Assembly (NCBI GenBank): GCA_903847905.1
Contig: CAINEZ010000217.1
Coordinates: 1-42,491, forward strand
Length of the DNA stretch: 42,491 nt
DNA from: an uncultured Bacteroidota bacterium
Lineage (GTDB): Bacteria > Bacteroidota > Bacteroidia > Bacteroidales > CG2-30-32-10
Direction of reading: 5' to 3'
In this document: in pieces, positions 25,414 through 31,252 of the stretch
Layout of the letters: the number at the start of each line of letters is the position of its first letter
Position numbering within the stretch: the first letter of the stretch is position 1
Made by a program: the position numbers and the translations under genes
The notes under the pieces: generated by a model
What the model was told of the DNA's origin: nothing
What the model saw: only the letters and a program-made list of their open reading frames with translations
Database searches by the model: none

Positions 25414-26001
25414 TTAATTCCTTCTCTGAAAATAATCAATCTTTAACAAACTGTAACATTCTATATCTTCGAAATCATTTTTATATTTTACATGCTTTTT
25501 TAAATACCCTTCTTTAACAAATCCGTTTTTAATAAGAACTTTGCCTGATGCCTGATTGCGGGAAATGAAATTTGCAAAAATTTTATTAAGCAAAAGTTTT
25601 TCAAAAGCATATTTTATTATTCCGCTTACAGCTTCAGAACAATATCCTTCGCCCCAATAATCTTTTCCTATCCAATATCCAAGTTCAGCATGTTGATGCT
25701 TACTATTTATGTATAATCCTATAGAACCTATAAGCAACCCAGTATCTTTTAAAGAAATAGCGAGTATAAGTGAATTTCCATTCAGAAATTCATTTTCATG
25801 CGAAGATATCCATGATTCTGCAACTCCACTAAGATAAGGATGAGGAATATTTATTGCGCCGGATGCAATAGCTTCGTCACCGGCTAAAAGCTGAACCCTG
25901 TGTGAATCCTTTAAAATAAAAGGGCGCAGCCTAAGCTTTGCTGTTTCGATAACAGGAATGGGTGAAACCCTTATTTTTCGTTTAAAATATTTGTTGACCA
26001 A
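25414..26001 (-). CDS. GNAT-family N-acetyltransferase (RimJ/RimL type)
   Basis: The 195-residue protein starts with the RimL-type TAKLRLRPFILKDSHRVQLL. It has GLLIGSIGLYI, then HAELGYWIGKDYWGEGYCSEAVSGII, which holds the acetyl-CoA pyrophosphate loop (the G-x-G-Y pattern), and ends with NQASGKVLIKNGFVKEGYLKKHV. It would acetylate an amino group of a protein N-terminus or small molecule; the substrate is unknown. No ATG is available at the front, so the TTG at 26001 is used. A perfect -7 box sits 29 bp upstream. Confidence 0.9.
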   Translation of the reverse strand: MVNKYFKRKIRVSPIPVIETAKLRLRPFILKDSHRVQLLAGDEAIASGAINIPHPYLSGVAESWISSHENEFLNGNSLILAISLKDTGLLIGSIGLYINSKHQHAELGYWIGKDYWGEGYCSEAVSGIIKYAFEKLLLNKIFANFISRNQASGKVLIKNGFVKEGYLKKHVKYKNDFEDIECYSLLKIDYFQRRN

Positions 26002-26029
26002 CGTATTGATTCCTCTTAAAGATAATTAT

Positions 26030-26037
26030 CAAATTTA
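26030..26037 (-). promoter_or_regulatory. -7 promoter box (TAAATTTG) for the GNAT gene
   Basis: It fits TAnnTTTG on the minus strand and supports the TTG start at 26001. Confidence 0.45.
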
Positions 26038-26135
26038 ATAATTTTTTTAAATGCAAAATATATTCTATGAAATATAGGAAATTTATAAAACATTTTTTTA
26101 TTACTTTGACAAATATTTCAAAAGTTTTATAAGGA

Positions 26136-27032
26136 ATGTTTTCATTTCACATAGGCGAATTTGCCGCATTATTTACAGCTTTTTGCTGGACTGTAACTGC
26201 ACTCGCATTAGAATCGGCCAGTAACAAAGTTGGCTCTGTTGCTGTTAACCTGTTACGATTAGCGTTGGCATTAGTTTTCCTCAGTATTTTTTCATTGATT
26301 ACAAGAAATATGTTATTGCCATTTGATGCAAGCTGCCATGCATGGATATGGCTTTCCATATCAGGATTTGTAGGCTTTGTAATTGGCGACCTTTTTCTTT
26401 TCAAATCATTTACTATTGTTGGTTCCCGCATTTCAATGCTGATCATGACTTTGGTTCCTCCCATAACAGCCTTAATGAGCTGGCTGATGCTTGGAGAGAT
26501 ATTAAGCCTGTTTAATATAATTGGCATGATTTTAACCATTGGCGGTATTGCACTTGTTATTGTCAATCGCAAAATAGATGAAAAGAAGTTTTCAATATCA
26601 CATTCTCCGAAAGGGATATTATTCGCTTTTATAGGAGCAGTGGGACAAGCTGTAGGTTTAGTGTTTAGCAAAGTCGGGATGGGTAATTACAATGCTTTTG
26701 CAGCGACACAAATTCGAATTATCACAGGTGTTATAGGCTTTGCAATCGTTATAAGCATTTGGAAAAAATGGCGCAATGTAGTTAGCGCTGTAAAAAATAT
26801 TCCCGCAATGAAGCGAATTTTTGCAGGCTCTGTTTTTGGACCATTCCTTGGTGTTTCTTTTTCATTATATGCTGTACAGCACACAAATGCCGGTATTGCT
26901 TCCACTATTATGGCAATTGTGCCAATATTGATAATTCCACCGTCAATTATTTTCATGAAACAAAAAGTTACTGTCAAAGAAATTATTGGAGCAGTTATAA
27001 GCGTAGCAGGTGTTGCTTTATTTTTTATTTAG
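26136..27032 (+). CDS. EamA/DMT-family transporter
   Basis: The 298-residue inner-membrane protein has about ten hydrophobic segments arranged as two EamA repeats (residues about 6-142 and 155-296). Family landmarks are TAFCWTVTALALESASNKVG at the start, GDLFLFKSFTIVGSRISMLI and MTLVPPITALMSWLMLGE in the first repeat, and YAVQHTNAGIASTIMAIVPI in the second. Drug/metabolite exporters of this class move amino acids, nucleosides or other small solutes; the substrate cannot be told. The gene stands alone between tsaD/GNAT and the cache lipoprotein. Confidence 0.92.
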   Translation: MFSFHIGEFAALFTAFCWTVTALALESASNKVGSVAVNLLRLALALVFLSIFSLITRNMLLPFDASCHAWIWLSISGFVGFVIGDLFLFKSFTIVGSRISMLIMTLVPPITALMSWLMLGEILSLFNIIGMILTIGGIALVIVNRKIDEKKFSISHSPKGILFAFIGAVGQAVGLVFSKVGMGNYNAFAATQIRIITGVIGFAIVISIWKKWRNVVSAVKNIPAMKRIFAGSVFGPFLGVSFSLYAVQHTNAGIASTIMAIVPILIIPPSIIFMKQKVTVKEIIGAVISVAGVALFFI

Positions 27033-27170
27033 GGTTCATGATAATTTTATTAAAAAAAATCTAATAGTGTTTTGAGAGATTGCTAAGGTTTTTGTAATAA
27101 ATTCCAGTTTCAAAAAATATGCAGGACGTCAAAATAACTATGTGCATTATGTTCTTCGAAAGAAATTATT

Positions 27171-27178
27171 TATTTTTG
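27171..27178 (+). promoter_or_regulatory. -7 promoter box (TATTTTTG) for the cache lipoprotein gene
   Basis: It fits TAnnTTTG, 50 bp before the ATG at 27229. Confidence 0.45.
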
Positions 27179-27228
27179 TTGATTGATATTTTGTTATTAT
27201 TCCAATTCTATAAAAAAAATAAAATAAA

Positions 27229-27780
27229 ATGAAAAAATTAGTAAGAAGGGCATGGTTACTATTCCACATGTTTATCATAATAATTCTTCTGCTTTTTATT
27301 TCATGTAAAAAAAATGGAAATTCATCGGTGAATAATACTAACAATAATACTTCGGAGAGTAATCTTGAATGGAATAAGCAAATAGCGATTGCCTATGTCC
27401 ACTCTTATGCAGTTTCAATTGGTGAAGCGGTTCTTGAAATGAATGACGATTCCACTAAAATTAAATTTATCCGTCTTGCTATCGATTTGATAAGTTTTTA
27501 TCCCGATAGCTCTGGCTACTTTTATGTTTATGACTATAACTGCATAAATATTGCACATGCCCGTCAAAAAAACCTGCAGGGACAGAACTTATATGATTAC
27601 ACTGACACACATGGTAATTACGTGATCCGTGAACTTTCCGCTATGGCTCAAAGTGGAGGCGGCTATGTTGAATACTATTGGATAAAACCCGGCGATACCG
27701 GCGAGAAGAAGAAACTTGGTTATGTAGAACCAATTCCCCATACAAATTATTTTATCGGTTCGGGTGTTTACCTTGAATAA
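27229..27780 (+). CDS. Lipoprotein with a single cache sensor domain
   Basis: The 183-residue protein has a long hydrophobic signal ending in FISCKK, a lipobox (Cys at about residue 25), then an Asn/Ser/Thr-rich linker. The rest is a single-cache type 2 domain: GYFYVYDYNCINIAHARQKN, GQNLYDYTDTHGNYVIRELS, GGYVEYYWIKPGD and a closing YFIGSGVYLE. Such domains normally form the periplasmic ligand-binding part of chemoreceptors or kinases. Here the domain stands alone on a lipid anchor with no signalling part and no adjacent kinase, so it may be a ligand-binding subunit for a partner encoded elsewhere. Confidence 0.85.
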   Translation: MKKLVRRAWLLFHMFIIIILLLFISCKKNGNSSVNNTNNNTSESNLEWNKQIAIAYVHSYAVSIGEAVLEMNDDSTKIKFIRLAIDLISFYPDSSGYFYVYDYNCINIAHARQKNLQGQNLYDYTDTHGNYVIRELSAMAQSGGGYVEYYWIKPGDTGEKKKLGYVEPIPHTNYFIGSGVYLE

Positions 27781-27814
27781 ATAATTGAAATTTACACTGC
27801 AAACTGGATGGATA

Positions 27815-27858
27815 CCTTGCCTGCTTGCCTTCCTGTCCTTTAGGAAGAACTAGCAAGG
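27815..27858. repeat. Nested hairpin after the cache lipoprotein gene
   Basis: An outer CCTTGC/GCAAGG pair (27815-27820, 27853-27858) encloses CTTCCT/AGGAAG (27829-27834, 27842-27847). The GCCTGCTTGCCTTCCTGTCC core resembles the CCTGCCTG palindrome family at 28330. It may serve as a terminator, but the T-run is weak. Confidence 0.4.
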
Positions 27859-27992
27859 TTTGCTTGCTTTATGCCAACTTATGTATTGATGCGACATTTC
27901 CCAAAACTAACAGCAATGTTTATCATTAGTTTTCTGCAAATAATCACGTCATACTTTTACTGCACTTGTTTTTTATTTGTCTAATAATTTTT

Positions 27993-28000
27993 TAATTTTG
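27993..28000 (+). promoter_or_regulatory. -7 promoter box (TAATTTTG) for tRNA-Glu
   Basis: It fits TAnnTTTG, 37 bp before the 5' end of the tRNA-Glu gene. Confidence 0.5.
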
Positions 28001-28037
28001 CATACAATATATAAACAAGTTAAAATAAAAAAAATAC

Positions 28038-28109
28038 GTTCGGTTCCTCTAAGGGTTAGGAGTCTTGATTCTCAATCAAGTAATGCGAGTTCGAGTCTCG
28101 CACCGAATA
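28038..28109 (+). tRNA. tRNA-Glu(CTC)
   Basis: The cloverleaf is complete. Acceptor stem GTTCGGT/ACCGAAT (one G-T pair), D-stem CTCT/GGAG with an AAGGGTTA loop, anticodon stem CTTGA/TCAAG with loop TTCTCAA (anticodon CTC, 28071-28073), variable loop TAAT, T-stem GCGAG/CTCGC with loop TTCGAGT, discriminator A. CCA is not encoded. The CTC anticodon reads GAG. Confidence 0.9.
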
Positions 28110-28288
28110 CAAAAAATATTGAAAAAAATAAAGAAATTGCTTTCGGCGATCCGTAAGGTGGGGACAAAAGAAACTAATATTCTGCTTTTGCAAAATTTTT
28201 AATTATGACGAACAACTTTTCCAATTCCACAGAGTAGAAATAAAATTGGTAATAATGGATAAATGAGTGAATAATAAATTTTTTTCAT

Positions 28289-28296
28289 TAATTTTG
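28289..28296 (+). promoter_or_regulatory. -7 promoter box (TAATTTTG) facing the first tRNA-Arg half
   Basis: A perfect TAnnTTTG box ends 11 bp before the broken tRNA copy at 28308, the normal place for a tRNA promoter. No equivalent box precedes the intact tRNA at 28896, which is 588 bp further on. The array therefore appears to lie between the tRNA gene and its own promoter. Confidence 0.6.
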
Positions 28297-28307
28297 CATT
28301 ACAAATT

Positions 28308-28360
28308 GGCTCCTTAGCATAACTGAATACCTGCCTGCCGGCAGGCAGGGTGCATCTGAC
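28308..28360 (+). pseudogene. 5' half of tRNA-Arg(ACG), copy 1, broken in the anticodon loop
   Basis: It matches tRNA-Arg bases 1-33, with G7 changed to T and the palindrome 28330-28349 inserted after the D-loop AATA. The sequence leaves tRNA similarity exactly after the first anticodon-loop base (C32). It cannot form a tRNA. Confidence 0.85.
28330..28349. repeat. 20-bp perfect palindrome CCTGCCTGCCGGCAGGCAGG, copy 1
   Basis: A self-complementary 20-mer inserted in the D-loop of the broken tRNA. Related 21-bp versions lie at 31143-31163 and 31573-31593, so it is a dispersed family with GC content far above its surroundings. Confidence 0.85.
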
Positions 28361-28367
28361 AAGGAAT

Positions 28368-28616
28368 ATGTATAAAGTTTATGTAATAAAAAGTGAGATT
28401 GATAAAAGATTATATGTTGGTTTAACAGAGAATATTGAAAGAAGGTTAAAAGAACATAATAATGGAAAAACCAGATCAACAAAAGGATATATTCCTTGGG
28501 TTTTGGTCTATACAGAAGAAATTAATGATAGACCTGAAGCCCGAATCAGAGAAAAATATTTAAAATTTGGATCAGGTAAGGAATATTTAAAGAGAATAAT
28601 TGGCTCCGTAGCATAA
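28368..28616 (+). CDS. Small GIY-YIG nuclease-domain protein, copy 1
   Basis: The 82-residue protein is a lone GIY-YIG domain of the UPF0213/YhbQ type. The GIY part is YKVYVIKSE, the YIG part is LYVGLT, the conserved arginine lies in NIERRLKEHNNGKT, and the catalytic glutamate in ARIREKYLKFG. I used the ATG at 28368; an upstream in-frame GTG lies inside the tRNA fragment. The last residues GSVA and the stop TAA are encoded by the first 15 bases of the next tRNA-Arg copy. Such domains cut or nick DNA in homing endonucleases, UvrC and some transposases; the role of stand-alone bacterial copies is not established. Copy 2 differs at two residues. Confidence 0.9.
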   Translation: MYKVYVIKSEIDKRLYVGLTENIERRLKEHNNGKTRSTKGYIPWVLVYTEEINDRPEARIREKYLKFGSGKEYLKRIIGSVA

Positions 28617-28654
28617 CTGAATACCTGCCTGCCGGCAGGCAGGGTGCATCTGAC
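28602..28654 (+). pseudogene. 5' half of tRNA-Arg(ACG), copy 2, broken in the anticodon loop
   Basis: As copy 1, but with the correct G7, so apart from the palindrome it matches the intact tRNA at all 33 bases. Its first 15 bases also encode the end of the first GIY-YIG protein. Confidence 0.85.
28624..28643. repeat. 20-bp perfect palindrome CCTGCCTGCCGGCAGGCAGG, copy 2
   Basis: Identical to 28330-28349 and at the same D-loop position in the second broken tRNA. Confidence 0.85.
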
Positions 28655-28661
28655 AAGGAAT

Positions 28662-28910
28662 ATGTATAAAGTTTATGTAATAAAAAGTGAGATTAATAAA
28701 AGATTATATGTTGGTTTAACAGAGAATATTGAAAGAAGGTTAAAAGAACATAATAATGGAAAAACCAGATCAACAAAAGGATATATTCCTTGGGTTTTGG
28801 TCTGTACAGAAGAAATTAATGATAGACCTGAAGCCCGAATCAGAGAAAAATATTTAAAATTTGGATCAGGTAAGGAATATTTAAAGAGAATAATTGGCTC
28901 CGTAGCATAA
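28662..28910 (+). CDS. Small GIY-YIG nuclease-domain protein, copy 2
   Basis: This 82-residue copy is identical to the first except for Asn in place of Asp (KSEINKR) and Cys in place of Tyr (VLVCTEE). All catalytic-type residues are kept. The gene runs into the intact tRNA-Arg: its last four codons and stop are the first 15 bases (28896-28910) of the functional tRNA, so one DNA stretch serves as both coding sequence and tRNA acceptor/D-stem. The shared promoter would be the one at 28289. Confidence 0.9.
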   Translation: MYKVYVIKSEINKRLYVGLTENIERRLKEHNNGKTRSTKGYIPWVLVCTEEINDRPEARIREKYLKFGSGKEYLKRIIGSVA

Positions 28911-28972
28911 CTGAATAGTGCATCTGACTACGGATCAGAAGGTTGGGGGTTTGAATCCCTCCGGAGTCACCA
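28896..28972 (+). tRNA. tRNA-Arg(ACG), intact, CCA encoded
   Basis: The cloverleaf is complete. Acceptor GGCTCCG/CGGAGTC, D-stem GCAT/GTGC with loop AACTGAATA, anticodon stem TCTGA/TCAGA with loop CTACGGA (anticodon ACG), variable loop AGGTT, T-stem GGGGG/CCCTC with loop TTTGAAT, discriminator A, CCA. The usual G19 and C56 are A19 and U56, which would still pair. A terminator follows 8 bp later. Confidence 0.95.
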
Positions 28973-28980
28973 GAAAAATC

Positions 28981-29018
28981 AAGCCTTTTGGGATTTTTTA
29001 TCCCTAAAAGGCTTTTAC
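28981..29018 (+). terminator. Rho-independent terminator after tRNA-Arg
   Basis: The stem AAGCCTTTTGGGAT (28981-28994) pairs with ATCCCTAAAAGGCTT (29000-29014) with a one-base bulge and is followed by TTTACATTTTT. Confidence 0.85.
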
Positions 29019-29034
29019 ATTTTTATAGAAAGTT

Positions 29035-29042
29035 TATCTTTG
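29035..29042 (+). promoter_or_regulatory. -7 promoter box (TATCTTTG) for the beta-barrel gene
   Basis: It fits TAnnTTTG, 18 bp before the ATG at 29061, and supports that ATG over the TTG at 29040, which lies inside the box. Confidence 0.5.
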
Positions 29043-29060
29043 TGTTACCCATTGAAAATT

Positions 29061-29969
29061 ATGATATCAAAACTTTTCGTAAAATTATTTTCTCTTACAA
29101 CTCTTGTTGTGCTCTGCTTTTCGGCAAACTGCCAGTTTAGTTTGCAGGTTCCGCTCTTTAAATCAATAAACCCTTCTGAAAAAAATATTTTTCTTTTTGA
29201 TTCAACTAAACATAAGAAGAGCAATAATGGTTTTTATTTTGGCGTAAATATGGGATTTTATTTTGCAAATCGTTATACCGCTCAATATTATAACGGAAGC
29301 GAAGAAAACAAAACCGGAGTAAATAAAGTGGACTCTGTAATAAATTATCCATTAAATTATCAAAATATCAAGCAAGTTTTAATATATGATTTTTACTTAC
29401 CCAAAGGGGGACTGCCAATAGAAATGAAATACTCGCCAGCTTTTTTAATCGGATTTTTCACGAAATATAATTTTAAAAATTCAGGCATTTTTATGCAGTT
29501 TAATTTTTGCAAATTAAAAACAAATGATGTTTTCACTTTAGTAATTAAAGATCCAAATAATTTTTCTTCTGAACCCGAATATAAGCAGGAAGCCATTTCC
29601 GGATCGGAACAACGTGCCAACATTGACATAGGCTATAGTTATACATTTTACCCTAAAAAGAAAAACAGACCATATATTGAATTGGGATATAATATAAATT
29701 CAACTAAATTTATTGATAATAAAATTAAAATCGAAAATCTTGAATATAGTATAGCAAACTATTATTATACTTACTATAATATAAAACAAAGCGGTGTTGG
29801 GATGGGAGGATTTTTTGGCAGCGGCGTTGAGTTGAATTTTAGTGAATCTATTTCTGTAAACCCTGGATTTGATATATACTGGACAAAAATAAATCTTGGA
29901 AATTACAATGATAAATTAAAATTTAATTATAGTATTTTTATCAGAGCAATATTAAACGGGCTTCTTTAA
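29061..29969 (+). CDS. Predicted outer-membrane beta-barrel protein
   Basis: The 302-residue protein has a signal peptide (LFVKLFSLTTLVVLCFSANCQ). Alternating amphipathic strands follow, rich in Tyr, Phe and Asn (NGFYFGVNMGFYFANRYT, FLIGFFTKYNFKNSGIFMQF, RPYIELGYNIN, GVELNFSESISVNPGFDIYW). It closes with FNYSIFIRAILNGLL, consistent with an 8-10-strand barrel. I do not recognise a named family and no ligand can be proposed. It has its own promoter after the tRNA terminator, and the CDF gene starts 18 bp after it, so the two are probably co-transcribed. Confidence 0.75.
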   Translation: MISKLFVKLFSLTTLVVLCFSANCQFSLQVPLFKSINPSEKNIFLFDSTKHKKSNNGFYFGVNMGFYFANRYTAQYYNGSEENKTGVNKVDSVINYPLNYQNIKQVLIYDFYLPKGGLPIEMKYSPAFLIGFFTKYNFKNSGIFMQFNFCKLKTNDVFTLVIKDPNNFSSEPEYKQEAISGSEQRANIDIGYSYTFYPKKKNRPYIELGYNINSTKFIDNKIKIENLEYSIANYYYTYYNIKQSGVGMGGFFGSGVELNFSESISVNPGFDIYWTKINLGNYNDKLKFNYSIFIRAILNGLL

Positions 29970-29987
29970 TAAAACTATTCTAAAATA

Positions 29988-30866
29988 ATGATAAATAAAA
30001 AAGTAAGGACTGCAAGGCTTTCCATAATTTCTAACACATTCCTCATCATTATGAAAACGCTTGTAGGAATTTTAAGCGGGTCTGTTAGTATTATTTCAGA
30101 AGCTATACATTCCACAATGGATCTGCTTGCAGCCATCATTGCTTTTTTTTCAGTAAAGATTTCAGATAAAAAACCAGATGAAGAACACCCATACGGTCAT
30201 GGAAAGTTCGAGAACATTTCCGGTGTAATTGAAGCCTTATTGATATTTATTGCAGCAATCTGGATAATGTATGAGGCAGTGAATAAAATCCTCCATCAAA
30301 AAGAAATTGATAATCTTGATTGGGGATTTATTGTGATGTTTGTTTCGGCAGTAGTAAATATTGTCGTATCCCAAAGACTTTATAAAGTAGCAAAAGAAAC
30401 AGATTCCATTGCTTTGGAAGCAGATGCGCTGCACTTAAAAGTGGATGTTTATACTTCAATGGGAGTTGCTGTTGGGCTTGGATTGATATGGATTTCGGGC
30501 TTTATACTTAGATATCCTTTATACATACTCGACCCTATAGTCGCAATACTTGTAGCTATGCTTATTTTAAGAGAATCTTTCATTCTTTTAAAAACAGCAT
30601 ACTCTCCTTTGCTTGATGTAAAACTCCCTGATGATGAAATAGCAATTATTAAACAAGCTATTGAAAATAATAAAATCGGAAATATTTCTTTTCATCAACT
30701 GCGTACCAGAAAAGCCGGTAATTATAGATATGTAGATTTACACCTTGAAGTTCCAGCTTCATTCTCAGTAAAAGAATCGCACGACATTTGCGATGCCATT
30801 GAAAAAGAAATTGAAGCAAAGCTGAAAAAAGTAGAAGTAAATATTCATGTGGAACCTGTTCCATGA
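29988..30866 (+). CDS. Cation diffusion facilitator (CDF) metal transporter
   Basis: The 292-residue protein has six membrane segments and a C-terminal cytoplasmic domain. The metal site in segment 2 is H41STMD45 (HxxxD) and in segment 5 is H149LKVD153. After segment 2 comes the conserved DEEHPYGHGKFEN loop. Such carriers export divalent metals (Zn, Fe, Co, Cd or Mn) in exchange for protons. An HxxxD rather than DxxxD site in segment 2 is seen in Zn/Cd- and some Fe-selective members, so metal choice is only suggestive. The C-terminal part (YRYVDLHLEVPA, VNIHVEP) is the regulatory metallochaperone-like domain. Confidence 0.93.
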   Translation: MINKKVRTARLSIISNTFLIIMKTLVGILSGSVSIISEAIHSTMDLLAAIIAFFSVKISDKKPDEEHPYGHGKFENISGVIEALLIFIAAIWIMYEAVNKILHQKEIDNLDWGFIVMFVSAVVNIVVSQRLYKVAKETDSIALEADALHLKVDVYTSMGVAVGLGLIWISGFILRYPLYILDPIVAILVAMLILRESFILLKTAYSPLLDVKLPDDEIAIIKQAIENNKIGNISFHQLRTRKAGNYRYVDLHLEVPASFSVKESHDICDAIEKEIEAKLKKVEVNIHVEPVP

Positions 30867-31142
30867 TTAGCCGGACTTGAGTTTAAATAAAGATACAAAC
30901 AAATATAGATATTTGTGAATTAAAGATTGGTTAAATTTTGTTTCATTTGTTTATCATGATGTTCAACCCACACTGGGTTGTATCTGCATTTGGTTTAAAA
31001 ACCATGTGTTATACCCACGGTTATTAAAATTAAACACTATTCAGGGTTTCCAGGAAGATGAAGTCTGAAGGACTTTAAAATGAATAACCTCAAGTATAAC
31101 CTGATGTGTTAGCAAATAGGATGAATTAAGAACTCCGAAGTG

Positions 31143-31163
31143 CTTGCCTGTCCGGCAGGCAGG
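31143..31163. repeat. 21-bp CCTGCC-type palindrome, intergenic copy
   Basis: CTTGCCTGTCCGGCAGGCAG plus G differs from the 20-bp palindrome at 28330 by one base change and one inserted base. The same family is found within a gene at 31573. Confidence 0.7.
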
Positions 31164-31222
31164 GGGTTTAATGTACCTTTTAAAGAAATATAAACAGTTT
31201 CTTATTCATGCTAAATTAATTT

Positions 31223-31230
31223 TACTTTTG
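31223..31230 (+). promoter_or_regulatory. -7 promoter box (TACTTTTG) for the oligopeptide-binding gene
   Basis: It fits TAnnTTTG, 22 bp before the ATG at 31253. Confidence 0.5.
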
Positions 31231-31252
31231 AAAATTAATTTTTCCTGTTACG

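Larger units (their letters stand above)
28308..28895 (+). repeat. Exact 294-bp tandem array of [tRNA-Arg 5' half + GIY-YIG gene], two units, ending at the intact tRNA-Arg
   Basis: Unit 1 is 28308-28601 and unit 2 is 28602-28895; the next start (28896) is the intact tRNA-Arg. The units differ by three bases only (CTT/CGT in the tRNA part, and an Asp/Asn and a Tyr/Cys codon change in the gene). Each unit holds the first 33 tRNA bases up to the anticodon loop, interrupted by a 20-bp palindrome in the D-loop, then the GIY-YIG gene. The near-identity indicates a recent duplication, probably by recombination between the tRNA-derived direct repeats. Confidence 0.9.
30867..31252. repeat. 386-bp intergenic stretch with decayed Bacteroidota intergenic repeat
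   Basis: No gene is supported here. The middle (about 30955-31125) has small hairpins: CAACCC/GGGTTG (30964-30969, 30975-30980) and TGGTTT/AAACCA (30991-30996, 30999-31004). A run of GAAGTCTGAAGGACTTT and ATGAATAACCTC type follows, which I recall from dispersed intergenic repeats in this phylum. A CCTGCC-type palindrome (31143-31163) and the promoter of the next gene (31223-31230) follow. Confidence 0.45.

Noticed and set aside
28368-28910. Group I intron with GIY-YIG homing nuclease in tRNA-Arg
   Set aside because: Between the tRNA half and the next copy there are only 241 bases, almost all coding, with no space for intron core structure, and no 3' tRNA half follows copies 1 and 2.
28038-28972. 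Genomic island boundary marked by tRNA genes
   Set aside because: Neighbouring genes on both sides are ordinary chromosomal genes, and no integrase or long direct repeat of a tRNA 3' end is present.
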